Source of the DNA: Pisolithus tinctorius
Taxonomy: Eukaryota; Basidiomycota; Agaricomycetes; Boletales; Pisolithaceae
Direction of reading: 5' to 3'
DNA: 64,000 bases
Assembly: GCA_024663395.1 (NCBI GenBank)
Contig: JANFAH010000011.1
Span: 1,054,001 to 1,118,000 of the forward strand
In this document: positions 10,642-20,885 of the stretch, in pieces
Layout of the letters: every line of letters starts with the position of its first letter
Position numbering within the stretch: the first letter of the stretch is position 1
Made by a program: the position numbers and the translations under genes
Notes under the pieces: model-generated
What the model was told of the DNA's origin: nothing
Seen by the model: only the letters and a program-made list of their open reading frames with translations
Database searches by the model: none

Positions 10642-11738
10642 TGTGACACTGCTAGGGGTGAATCATGAAGAGCAACAAGCAACTTCCTTCTAAGTGCACT
10701 AGGCACCCTGACTTTTTCTCCATCAAAATGAAGACTGCCTTGGAGCTCACATCCAGTGGGGACTCCTTTGGCTTTTGCAGACTCAATCTGCAAGTCTTCC
10801 ATGAAGGGATTTTCTAGTTTTACTGAATGAACCTGGTTTGGGTTTATAAATAGGGACTCCTCTGACTTTGCCCTTTCCTTTCCTTCTACAAAGTCCTCTC
10901 ATCTCAACAGGGCATCTGGTCTTCCCATCATGACTCCAGGTTTATGAACTATTACACAGTTAAAACAACTAAAGTACTGCACCCAACACACCTGGCATGG
11001 TTGAAGCTTCTGAGCAGTCATGAACCACTTGAGGTTATGATGATCCATCCAAATCTCAAACTGGTATGGAGTTGCCTCAAGGTAATGACACCATTGCTCT
11101 AATGTGCAGATAATGGCTAGCATTTCTTTGTCATGAACCATATAGTTAAGTTCTGCTCCAGATAGAGAGTGACTAGAATAGGCAACTGGTCTCCAGAGAC
11201 CATCATCACATTTGACTGAAAGCACTGCTCTGGTGGCATAGTCTGAAGCATCCATTTCTAGACAGAACTTCCAATCCTGATCAGGGAACATAAGGATAGG
11301 GGTAGTAGTAAAGGCTTCTTTAAGCATATCAAACACCATTTGACACTTGTCATCCCATATGAATGGAAGGTCCTTCTTGGTGAGGTTATTCAGGGGTTTC
11401 ATGATCTGCACAAAGTCCTTAATGAACTGTTGGTAGAAGTTCACAAGGCCAAGAAAGCCACAAACTCCATGAATGTTTGTAGGTACAGGCCAATCCTGCA
11501 CAGCAGAGATCTTGGCAGGGTCTATACATACTCCATTAATGCCAATGATCATTCCTAAAAAGTCCACCTCTTCCTGTCTGAAGATACACTTTTGGGGTTT
11601 GACAAACAAGTCATTTATCTTTAGCCTTCTAAGCACCTCCAGCACAATCTTGTCATGTTCCTCCTGATTGTCCATTTTTGTAAATATCATTAGGTCATCA
11701 ATGTAGATGACAAGCACACCTTCCATGTTGCCAAATAT

Positions 11739-12054
11739 CACTGCAAACATTTCACAATTTTTCATGATCAAGCATGTTGAAAAAAATTGAAGGAAGAGAT
11801 ACCATGTTATAATGGATGTTCTCACAGACAAAATCCAAAAATAATATTTCATTTTCTTTGCCTTCTCCACCAGAAAGCATGAATTGACAGTAATGGTCAT
11901 TACCATCAATTAATGTTTATAGGTGGGACATACAAAGAAAATAAATTATTACTTTTGGATTTTTTGTTTGAAAACATCCAAAATAATATTGTATCTCTTC
12001 TTTCAATTTTTTTCAACATGTTCTGTTATGAAAAATTGTGAAATGCTTGCAGTG
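11739..12054. mobile_element. 316-bp foldback MITE, CACTG termini, TAT target duplication
   Basis: The element is close to a complete palindrome. The left half from CACTGCAAACATTTCAC is matched by the reverse complement of the right half (CACTGCAAGCATTTCAC) out to the centre near 11896, arms about 158 bp. It is flanked by TAT at 11736-11738 and 12055-12057. Removing it with one TAT copy restores the gypsy-2 reading frame through MMNNI/FGNMEGV, which proves the boundaries. CACT-type ends with a 3-bp duplication match the CACTA/EnSpm (CMC) superfamily, so it is probably a non-autonomous relative. No ORF is carried. Confidence 0.85.
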
Positions 12055-13450
12055 TATATTGTTCATCATGTTCTGGAATGTGGCAGGTGGGTCACAAAGC
12101 CCAAAGAACATGACCAGGGGCTCAAAGGCACCACAATGGCACATGAAAGCAGCCTTCCACTCATCTCCATCTTTGATCCTAACATTGTTGTATCCCCATC
12201 GAAGATCCATCTTTGTGAAGAGTTTGCAACCTTTCAACTTGTCAACAAGCTGAGATATTAAAGGGAGCAGGTATGAGTTTTTGACAGTATGCTTGTTTAA
12301 ATATCAATAGTCCTGGACCATACACTTTTTGCCACCCTTCTTAGGCACAAAGAACATGGGAGAAGTCTGTGGCAATTTATAGGCCAAATATAACCCTTCT
12401 TGAGCTGACCATTGACAAAGTCACTGACTTCTTGTTGCTTGTCAGGGGAGAGAGGGATCAACCTTCCCTTTTTTGGAACAAACAACTCCTTTAGTTCTAT
12501 AGTGTGGTCCCAAGGTTTCCTAAGCAGCATGCACTCAGATTCCTTCTTGGAAAAGACTGATAAGTATTCATGATATGCCTTTGGAACAAGTTCCTCAGGG
12601 GTTTTATCAGTTTTTGGTTTGTCCATTTTAAGATCTTGGATCCATGAAACATAAGAGTCCAAGGCTTCTCATTCAAGCTTTTCTATCCTATGCACAAATG
12701 AGGGTTTTGGTGCTAACTGTCAGCATCTAGCTGGACACCTACCCATCTTTACTTTGCCAGTCTTCCAATCTATCAGCAGGTTGTGCTGATGTAATCAGGT
12801 ATGTCCCAGGATCATGGTACTACCTCCTAGATTGGTTATTTCAGCAAGAAGTTCCTTGTGGTGATCAAGATATTGAACTTGAAGGTGAGCCTGATGCATA
12901 ATCCTTCCAGCAGAATTAGGCAACCCACCCACATTAAATATGACCACTGCCCTTGGCAGTGCTATTTTTGGAATCCAGTTCCTTTCAACAAAACTTCTAT
13001 CTATAAATACTCCAGTAGCACCACTATCAAGTAATGCTTCCACCTTGAACACCCAACTGGCATTTGTTCATAACACGCGAGGAACCTTCACAGAATCCTT
13101 CAGGTTCAGTGTGCATTGGGTTTCAGACCATACAGTGGTCTTTGCATTACTACCCTCCAGATCAGGGAGATTGAAAGAAACATTTTTTTTGCTTTTTGTT
13201 GCAAGTGGAATTAAGCAGGCAAGGTTTTACATCTGGCCCTGAGCCCTTTTGGGACTCCACTTCAGATGATGTAAAAGTAAAAGAAGGAGAAACAGATTCT
13301 GAACCATTAAATACATCATGTGGTTCTTCAACATCAAGAAAGGAGAAGCAGTTAAAAGAAACTACTGGTACACTATTTTTTGTATTTTTATTTTCGATTT
13401 TTTATGTTTTCTTTTGTATTTTTAAGTCCATATGTAGAATGAAAACCATA

Positions 13451-13486
13451 AGAAGAAGAAGAAGAAGAAGAAGAAGAAAAAGAAGA
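13451..13486 (+). repeat. AAG trinucleotide microsatellite
   Basis: This is a run of AAG units, slightly interrupted near its end, inside the decayed gypsy-2 gag/protease interval. It is a simple repeat with no other function visible. Confidence 0.85.
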
Positions 13487-14866
13487 GTTCAAAGAAGAAA
13501 TTGTCTGTACACTGGAGTCTGCAGGACCTGATTTCACTGCAGCTCTGACTCTTTAACTGGTTTATATGAGCAATGATCTGTTCAAAGTGCATCCCCTCCA
13601 TAGCTCTTAGGCAGGGGTTGGGTCCAGTGTCAGCACTTACAGCCCTGACTGGGCATCCTTGTGGTTGTGCCTGCTTTGGGCACTCATTATGATAGTTGCC
13701 CTTCTGGCCACATCTGAAGCAGGTTATGTGGGATTTGTCCTTGGGGGTTTCCTTCCCCTTTCCCTGCCATTGGGCAGCACCTATGTATCTCCATCAGGGC
13801 ACCAGCATCAGGCTGGGTTCCTGTGGCAGTGTAGCCATGAGGTTGATTTTGAGGCCATACCCTTGAAGAGGAGGTTGTCATATATCAGTGATTTTCAAAG
13901 TTACTGGCCACCAACTGGAGCTCAACTACATACTCCTTGTACATGTCCTTTCTTCTGCCCTGATGGTGCATGAGCTGCAGCACCACAGGGTTGATTGCCT
14001 GTTCAAGGCACAGGATAGCCAAGTCATTGGAAGCATTTGCCATGCTCCTCCAACTTTCAAACTTGGCCAAGAAGGCATCCATTCAGGCTGATCCTTGCCT
14101 TGCCTTCTGCATCTTTTTCTGGGCCCAATCCCCATTGTTCATGGGCCAGAATCATGAATTGAGGTTGGCCACCACCTCATCAATCAATGGCCAGTTACTG
14201 TTTGCCAAGTGGTAGTCCAGCTTGGCCCTCACATAGTTTCCGGCTACCAGACCAGTCATCTGGGTCCAGAAAGCCATACAATCCTGACTTGTATAGCAGT
14301 GGATGGCCACTTTGCAATAGGCTCTCATTTTGATCACCCATTCCTCATACGTAGCTATTGAGCCATCAAAATGGCCTGGCTCTGTGACACCTCTCTTCAT
14401 AGGGTCAAAGTTATTTGCTTGTAGCACAGCTGCTGCAGGGATATACTGTTGCATGGCTTGCACCATTGCATAATCAATTTGAGGTGGCACAGGGTCCATT
14501 TCTGCTAGTTAAAGGGGCTGGGTGATGAAGGGGCCAGTGGATGGAACATCTGTTCCTAAGGTTGTAGGGAATGTTAAAAATGAACCTGAGCTCATTTGGG
14601 TCAGGGGAGGGTGAAGGAGTTGGATAGAGAAGTTCCAGGGTAACCTCTTGGAACAACTCAAGGGGTGGGAGAGGAAGTGGGGTGAGCAGGGAAAGTGAGT
14701 GCAAAAGGTGTGGGGTAGAAAGTTCCCTTTTGTAAGGGAGGAACCTGAGAGGGAGATGAAGCTCAACCTCTTCCTTCTTTATGGTGGGAATCTTGATAAA
14801 GTAATGTAATGTAGGTGTACTACTCACCAATGATGTTTGAGACCACTAAACATGTAGCTCGTTCAC

Positions 14867-15700
14867 TGTCACACACCTGATCAACTTCCTAGCAATAGGG
14901 AAGGACCAGCCTGGTACATTATGCAATCTACAGTGGGTGTGGGAACGTCAACTACTGGTCTACCTCTACTGCTGTGTGGGCACTACTGCTAAGTATAGCT
15001 CAGCCACTCTGGACCTTGCAGGCCCTCTTGATCAAGTGTCACTCTTCATTCACCAAGCTTGACCTCAGGATGGTGTATAAATGTAGCTTAAAAACTCCCT
15101 AAGATGTTTGCCCAACTGGCTCTGTCACTCAGGTGCTCTCAGTCACACTGACAGAGGCAAAAAGAAACTACAGGCTAAACTGCCACTACAACTAACATAC
15201 TGCCATTGACCCTCAGTGCCAGGTATGAAGTGATAGGGGAGAAGTTTGTAACCTAGTTCAAGTGAAGCAACCAAAGATGGATGTCTTCTCAGCTATCACT
15301 GCAAACCAGAGAGATGGGAGTGAAACCCATTGATTGAGGGACAAGCTCAAAACAAACTAGATTAAAGAACTGGCTACAACAAACAACAGGACTTATATAC
15401 TGCCCTACTGTTTGGTATGTACTGCTACAAGGGAATGTTCTGGAAGGAAACAAACAAAAGAGAGAACTACACTATTGGACAAAGGCAAACATGCAGTACA
15501 GGGTGAGATGTTGCCTTACCAAGCAACATGTAAGCACAAAAGAGTAAGCAAAAGGAAAAGTCCAAGACAACCAAGCATCCCCTAAAGTGTAACCCTAACC
15601 AGAGGGTGGATACATATGGGCAAGTAGGAAACACAAAAGTAAAAAGTCTACCAGTCATTACAGTGGCAGCCCACCTGGTCACCAATCAAAAATATCAACA
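14867..15700 (-). repeat. Probable 5' LTR of gypsy-2
   Basis: The segment lies immediately upstream of gypsy-2 gag on the minus strand. In minus orientation it starts TGTTGATATTT and ends GTGTGTGACA, giving TG...CA ends, with TATATAAG near 15398. The partner LTR and its flank lie outside the window, so the edges are inferred from end sequence and from where gypsy-2 coding similarity stops. If correct, the target duplication next to the missing LTR should be GGCAT (15701-15705). Confidence 0.55.
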
Positions 15701-15819
15701 GGCATTGGATAACATTGAGTGATTGGTTGTGTCAAGGATCTTTGAGCTTTCAAAGATGAACCAGTCTGGCACTGGTAAGTCCACCCTAGTCAAATTTGTA
15801 TCACACTGATGATTTCAGG

Positions 15820-16330
15820 CTATAAGCTTCATAAGCACATTGGCAAGGCCTTGCAAACATGCTCAGCAGCCATCCAGGCTGCCCTCTCCCAATATAATGC
15901 TGCAGCCAAAGCCCTTGGCTGTTGAGCACTGGAATTTGAGGAGGTTGTTGAGTACACATTCCTAGCTGACTTTGACCTTCTCAGAGACACACAGAAGGAC
16001 ATATTGACCTGCCCATGGGCATCACCCACTGCCTGCCTTGCCATAAACATGTATTTCAAGTTATGCTGGGCTGAGGAAGAAGTTTTGCCTGAACATGGAG
16101 ATTCATTGTGTTGTTACATATCTTATTGATGAAGACCACTACCTCTGGCCTTGTGAAGCCCTCTACCAGGATACCAACCCCACACTTGCATACCAAATTT
16201 CTAGGTACCATGCCATCTGCTCCCAATTCACCCCATTGCACCTCCACACCCTTGAAAACATATCCCATCTCCCCAGATTCAGGGGTACCCTAACCCCTGG
16301 CATTAGCATATCATGTGGCCCAGGGGATAG
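15820..16330 (+). pseudogene. KDZ-type transposase, C-terminal fragment
   Basis: A translated helical stretch (IQAALSQYNAAAKALG, FEEVVEYTFLADFDLLRDT, ASPTACLAINMYFKLCWAEEE) is followed, after a frameshift near 16095, by EIHCVVTYLIDEDHYL, YQDTNPTLAYQISRYH and HTLENISHLPRFRG. I recognise this as the C-terminal pattern of Kyakuja-Dileera-Zisupton transposases, common in Agaricomycetes. A TGA interrupts the first part. The catalytic domain is not in the window: upstream of it lies the gypsy-2 LTR, which may have inserted into this element. Assignment is from pattern memory, not a search. Confidence 0.6.
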
Positions 16331-16668
16331 TGCACATATCCCACAGTGGGTCTCTATACAGTCTGTATTGTCATCCTGTCATAGTCGTGCCTCGACCCCA
16401 GCTGGACTTGGCCTCATGCTCACTCAGTCCAGCCCTGGCCTCGCCAATCCCATATCTCCAGTTGGTCTAGCGCGGTGGACACTGCTTTGCAGTGTCTGTC
16501 GTTCGGTTAAGTCCTGCCTGCTCTTGTCCCTGGTCCACCTGTCCCAGTCTCCATTACCTTAGTCATACGTTAGTAATCCTTGTCTTACCAATCATCTTAG
16601 CAATCCTTGCAAGACTGGTGTCACACACCAAAGGTGTTGTGGACATGGTTACAGCTGACTCTGCCTAA

Positions 16669-16684
16669 CTCGTTGACGAGTTGC
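16669..16684. repeat. Perfect 6-bp-stem hairpin in copy B
   Basis: AACTCG TTGA CGAGTT lies about 50 bp inside the 5' end. Degenerate relatives occur near 19110-19130 and 19240-19260, each inside a CTCCTG...AGGAGCAC unit that appears twice. Copy A has the same unit as AACTCGTCAATGAGTT near 2445-2460, with one stem pair altered by C-to-T. Role unknown; possibly RNA structure in the element transcript. Confidence 0.6.
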
Positions 16685-16944
16685 GCACAATGCCCAAGCA
16701 TGCAGATGAAGACTAAAGGCCTCATGCGTAGAAAGACTGTCAGACGTTAACAGTCATCCTTCGCACAAGAACGAGTCATCAGTGCTAGAAGAGAAAAGAG
16801 GAAACGAGTTAAGCGCACATTAAAAGTTTTTAGTGCCCGTGTACGGCATTCCAGTTTTCATCATATCTCCACCATTTCCAAAGATATCGACTCCGTTCCC
16901 ACACTCGCTTAAAGTGCTCAGCCCCATGATTCTTCCTTCCAAAT

Positions 16945-17502
16945 TTGGAGAGGATCCTCGCACCCTGCGTGTTTCTACAGCACTCCATCCATCAGATGCT
17001 CATTTCGCTAGGTCCATCAATCATGGCTGCCTCTTCATCAATCATCTCGCTTGTCTCATTTGCCAGAGACAGTGGCTATGTATATCTGCCAGGCATTCCC
17101 ACCAGCTTCTGTCCTGAAGCCCCCTGGTTCATCCCGTCATTGTCAGCCCCATCTCATCCCATGCAGCTTGGTCAGCGTGTTCTCCTTGTCAGTATGACTT
17201 CCAGAAGGATATTCTTTGGTCGCCTCAGGTCTGTCACTCGGTTAGAAAGGTCTTATGTGGTCATTTCAGTCTCCCTGGTTGATGAAGCATATGGATCATT
17301 CCTCCCTGCTCCCTGCACCATCTTTATTCCAGTCTCGTCTGTCATTCTTCCCACATTGCAACAGCTGCAGTATAATCTACTGTCCTCCAGCCTCCCTGAT
17401 CGCATTCATGACGAGTATGACATGCATCTTGCCTTCTTACTGCAAGATCCAGCAGAAGACGTCCCCCCTTCTCCTCCTCCTCCATCAGAGCCCCGTTCAT
17501 GA
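16945..17502 (+). CDS. Conserved ORF of the long LTR-like element, 185 aa, unknown function
   Basis: The ORF is open from MERILAPCVFLQHS to SEPRS and is Ser/Pro/Leu-rich. Its central stretch (SGYVYLPGIPTSFCPEAPWF, then RLERSYVVISVSLVDEAYGS, then PDRIHDEYDMHLAFLLQD) is recognisable in all three copies of the repeat in the window. I do not recognise a domain. Its position upstream of the LTR TATA box puts it in the U3-equivalent part, so it would need its own promoter. An overlapping frame (16833-17117) is also open in copies A and B, so coding status is unproven; a substitution-pattern test across copies would decide it. Confidence 0.4.
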   Translation: MERILAPCVFLQHSIHQMLISLGPSIMAASSSIISLVSFARDSGYVYLPGIPTSFCPEAPWFIPSLSAPSHPMQLGQRVLLVSMTSRRIFFGRLRSVTRLERSYVVISVSLVDEAYGSFLPAPCTIFIPVSSVILPTLQQLQYNLLSSSLPDRIHDEYDMHLAFLLQDPAEDVPPSPPPPSEPRS

Positions 17503-17927
17503 AGTTTTTGTTAACTTCGCTGAGAGGATGGAAGGGTGGGAGATGCGATCGTGTATGCTCTCATTGCCCCACAGACCCCCAATGCCCTAGCCCCCTTTGA
17601 CACCTGACTCATGCCCTTCAATTCTGGAATTAATACTTCCCTATCTGGAAACACCGTCCATCTGTCATGCCATCTTTGGATCTAGAGATGTCTCTGCCGA
17701 GATCTAACTTGCATCACCACCCCCTAATGTAATATCAGTGCGCTTACTCAGTTTCTGATTCCGTTTGACTCATTTTGTGATATTTTGACTATCCTTGACT
17801 TGTTTATTGCCAATACTTACCAATCTTCTTTGCTTGCTTCCTTTTCATTTCTCGCTTACTCATCATGATTACTCAGTCCTTACTCATTACTTACCAAGTG
17901 TTTGTGCCTTGTTTGTCACAAGCTGTG

Positions 17928-18869
17928 TGTGAAGTACGGGTTTACCCTTGGGTGACCGGGCTTCAAGACCGGGTGACAGGGGCCAAGTCTGAGTGGCCAG
18001 AATCAAGGCCGGGAGACAGGGGCCAAGTCTGGTTGGACAGAATCAAGGCCGGGAGACAGGGGCCAAGTCCAGTTAGACCGGAGTCAAGGCCGGAGGTCAG
18101 GGGCTAAGTCCGGAGGACCGGACTTAAGACCGGGAGTGCGGGAATAAGACCGGTAGCGTGGGAAACCGACCGGTGTTGGCATGCGCACAAGGGGAAGCCA
18201 GTCCAGGGTTGGATCTACCTCCCTTGGTCTCAGCTTATGTACTGTACCCTTATGCAAGCCAGGGAGAGGTCTGGGACAGGGGTCGGGGATAGCTTAAGGC
18301 TCGGCCTTAGCTATAGAGTAGTCTCAAGGGGTAATACAGAGTTGAGGGTAATACTAAGTTGATATTCTGACTGAGGGTGCTACAAAGTATGTACAGGGGT
18401 TAAATACATGAGGCCGGTCCAGGATAATGAACATAGAGCCGGACTTGTGAATAAGCTATTAGTGAGATGATTAGCAAGACAAGGATAGCCACAGTGGCTA
18501 TGCAGAGGCTAATAGCCAAAGTCCGGGTGACTGGCATAACCGGGGTCGGACACAGGATTGTACAGTAAGCAAAGTCTGATGAACGGGCTAGACTAAATAT
18601 AGTACAAACAAAGGGAAACAGACCGGAGTTATGTCCGGGTGACCCGGACATAGACCTGGGAGGACTGGGGTGGAGCAGCGCAAGGCCGGGAGGCCGAAAT
18701 GGACCGGAGATAGGGGTAAAACACCGGACTTAAGTTATTTAGACCGGAGTTGGGTTGTCTAGGGCCGGGATTGGGTTTTCTAAGCTGGACTAGGGCCGGG
18801 CTTGACTGGAGACAGGGGTTAGGGGTCCGGACTGGACCGAGTCTGAGTCCAAGAGTCATGGATATGACA
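17928..18869 (+). mobile_element. Solo LTR with CCGG-rich repeats, nested in copy B
   Basis: A 942-bp insertion begins TGTGAAGTACGGG and ends GGATATGACA, between perfect CTGTG duplications (17923-17927 and 18870-18874). Copy A lacks it: there the sequence runs directly from GTTTGTCACAAGCTGTG into CTCCCCCC. TG...CA ends with a 5-bp duplication identify a solo LTR. It is unusually rich in GACCGG/CCGGGA motifs. No coding region is seen. Confidence 0.9.
17955..18150 (+). repeat. Tandem repeat, ~44 bp unit, inside the nested solo LTR
   Basis: About four imperfect units share the core AAGGCCGGGAGACAGGGGCC followed by AAGTCTG. Units diverge toward the 3' side (GGACTTAAGACCGGGAG, AATAAGACCGGTAG). 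Similar CCGG-bearing motifs recur to about 18850. Confidence 0.75.
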
Positions 18870-19692
18870 CTGTGCTCCCCCCTCAGTATATAAACCCCCA
18901 TGTACTTAGCTACCAAGAATCAATTCAGAAGCAGTCCAGCAGTCAGTCCAGTGCCTATCTCGTTTGTCGACAGTTGAGGCTCCATGAAGGGGTCTACCTG
19001 TCATCATTCGTATACTTGGTAGTTGAGGCTCATTTGGAAGAGTCTATCTGCCTCCATCATTCATCTGAAGCTTCCTCTTAGTCAGCAGTCTTAGTCATCC
19101 CTCCACTCCTGTGTAACTCGTCAACGACTTGTGCCAGGAGCACATTTTATCGAAGTCCATTATTCCAAGAAGTCCTTTCGGCTGAACACCTTCACTCTGT
19201 TCAGCATCCCCTCCTCAGTCATCATCCATCCATCTACTCCTGCATAACTCATCGTCGACTTGCGCTAGGAGCACCCTGCCATTGAAGTTTCCCCCTCTTA
19301 GGTTTCTGCACTCCAGGTTCCGTGGAGGCACACCACCACTCGCTTTACATTTGTCTTTTGTGTTGGTTTTGGTTGGTTTTCACCACCTTTCCACACTTTG
19401 ACTCACACTGGCATTACCGGTCTTCGTACTATAGTTGTTTCTAGTATATAAACTCATAGATACTCAGCCTGTAGACCTCAGTCTGAAATCAACTAAGTTA
19501 CCTCTGATAACCCCGTCTCGGCCCTGGACTCGGAGTGGGATCCATGCAAGGGAATAGTGCTGTATCCTCAGTCGCTAAGTCCAAGCAGTCCATCCTTCTG
19601 TACCTTCGTCTTTATCCCTGACTCCGACCCCTCAGCCTCACACCCACTTCGGTCTCCGGTCCGGTCTCAACCCAGACATCCCATACTTGACA

Positions 19693-20436
19693 CATCCCCA
19701 CCTATTTGCACAGATGATGGCTGTTACACCCTGAACCACCAGGTTACCATTTTTGATCACACAATACTTATGTGGTCACATGCATGGCAATAGGAGTGGT
19801 TGCAGTGGTTGCAGTTGTTGTCTGGAGTGCAGTTTGGATCTTGTTCCATCCCTGGAAGAGCCTAGTGGACTCCAACAGTCCCTATGGTGTTATTGCCTCA
19901 TTGTTGACACTGCATCCAACTGCAGTCTGATTGCTAGCTTGTACACTTCCCCTATCCTGTTTCCCCATTTACCAATGTATAGTATATTTGATATGTTTCA
20001 CCCTCATCATGACTCTGCCCCCTTGCTGCACATGTCTGATTGTGCAGCTGGTTTGGGCCTCGTTCCCCTTGCTACCAAGTCACACTGACTCATTTCTATT
20101 TCATTGCTTACTGTCTGCAGCAACCTACTACACACAGAGTTATTGTGTGCCCTCCATCAGGAGGTATATAGTCAGGAGTATGATACTCTGTATCTCTAGT
20201 TTTTCACTACCTTGCAACTCCCCACAAATATATCCTCTCTTCTGTCTCCTCTCTGCATTGGGTGTATACTCCTAACAGGAAGGAACTATTGAAGTCAGGG
20301 TTAGTTGGGCAGCCACAGGGGTTATGACAAGTTCAGCCCTCAGTGTATCCCTCCATCCATTCATGCCTAGTCCATTTGATGAAGTCACTGCATCAGAGCA
20401 TAACAATGGCAAAGAGGAGGCCAATGAAGACCTTGA
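19693..20436. other. Non-coding interval
   Basis: It contains the second CATCC target copy and then about 740 bp with no credible gene. One short open frame (about 19757-20088) is Cys/Leu-rich and shows no motif. It may be the continuation of whatever the solo LTR inserted into next to the KDZ-like remnant. Confidence 0.5.
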
Positions 20437-20746
20437 CATCAGCAACTTGACAAAATTTCTGAAACACTGATTTTGTTTCTAGAGCTCTGATTTTCACTTC
20501 TGACATTCTGATGATCTGACAAACCAGATATCTGAAATTCTAATGTTCTGATTTTATTTCTGATATTCTGAATTTTGGTCTGATGGTCTGAAAAAATCTG
20601 AGAACTTCTGATAATTTCTGTTATCAGATTTTCTCAGGTCATAAGAATATCAGAAGTGAAATCAGAACTTCAGCACTTCAGTTTCTCAGATCCTCAGCAT
20701 GTCAGAAGGAAATCAGGCCTTCAGAAATTTTGTCAAGTTGCTGATG
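20437..20746. mobile_element. 310-bp MITE with perfect 27-bp terminal inverted repeats
   Basis: The left end 20437-20463 (CATCAGCAACTTGACAAAAT...) is the exact reverse complement of 20720-20746. The interior is AT-rich and built from repeated TTCTGA/TCAGAA words, which add further pairing between the two halves. No ORF is present. I could not identify a convincing target duplication, so the superfamily is unassigned. Confidence 0.8.
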
Positions 20747-20885
20747 GATGATGATCATGGGGATGATTTGGAGGAGCAATGTGAGGTGTTGCAGCATATC
20801 TTAAGTGTTACTATGGACACATAAGTAGATAAATTACTTAAATGTCCTTGCATCAGTTGACTTTGGCAAGAATATGGCATTTCAT

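Larger units (their letters stand above)
10649..14866 (-). pseudogene. Old Ty3/gypsy element (gypsy-2): gag, protease, RT, RNase H, start of integrase
   Basis: Read on the minus strand from 14866 down: Gag begins near 14499 (MDPVPPQIDYAMVQAM) and has a damaged zinc knuckle near 13735 (CFRCGQKGNYHNEC, its His displaced). Protease is at 13052-12795 (ALLDSGATGVFID). RT starts near 12660, includes [24 protein letters not shown] (12215 down), is interrupted by a foldback element at 11739-12054, and resumes at EGVLVIYIDDLMIFT (YIDD active site). RNase H follows (LEMDASDYATRAVL, YMVHDKEMLAI). The integrase N-terminus ends LLVALHDSPLA at 10649, and its continuation is 643-1. The sequence has many stops and shifts and almost no CpG. 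It is older than everything inserted in it. Confidence 0.88.
16619..19406 (+). mobile_element. Long LTR-like element, copy B
   Basis: This is the best-preserved copy of the family also seen at 644-2505 and 62770-64000. It begins TGTCACACACCAAAGG and ends TTTGACTCAC, between perfect ACTGG duplications (16614-16618 and 19407-19411). If the terminal A is counted with the element, the ends become TG...CA with a 4-bp CTGG duplication. Net length without the nested LTR is about 1.84 kb. It carries one conserved ORF (16945-17502), a TATATAAA box at 18887-18894 and about 500 bp downstream of it, as in a U3-R-U5 order. No gag or pol is present. The likely reading is a solo LTR with an unusually long U3, or a non-autonomous element. 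Confidence 0.75.
16377..19692 (+). mobile_element. Solo LTR related to gypsy-1, split by copy B
   Basis: The two arms 16377-16618 and 19412-19692 form one LTR after the nested copy B is removed. It starts TGTCATAGTCGTGCC and ends CATACTTGACA, matching the ends of the gypsy-1 LTR (TGTCATAACCGTGC ... CTTGACA). The target duplication CATCC is perfect (16372-16376 and 19693-19697). A TATATAAA box lies at 19445-19452, upstream of a stretch resembling the gypsy-1 R/U5 region (ATGCAAGGGAATAGTG). No internal region survives, as after LTR-LTR recombination. Confidence 0.88.

Noticed and set aside
17865..18107. Open frame across the CCGG-rich repeats
   Set aside because: It crosses the insertion boundary at 17928 and follows the tandem repeat, so it is not a gene.
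17955..18150. CRISPR-like array
   Set aside because: Units are adjacent and imperfect with no unique spacers, and the organism is a fungus.
20437..20746. hAT-type assignment of the inverted-repeat element
   Set aside because: The CAGCAAC-type ends are suggestive, but no 8-bp target duplication is present at either possible boundary.
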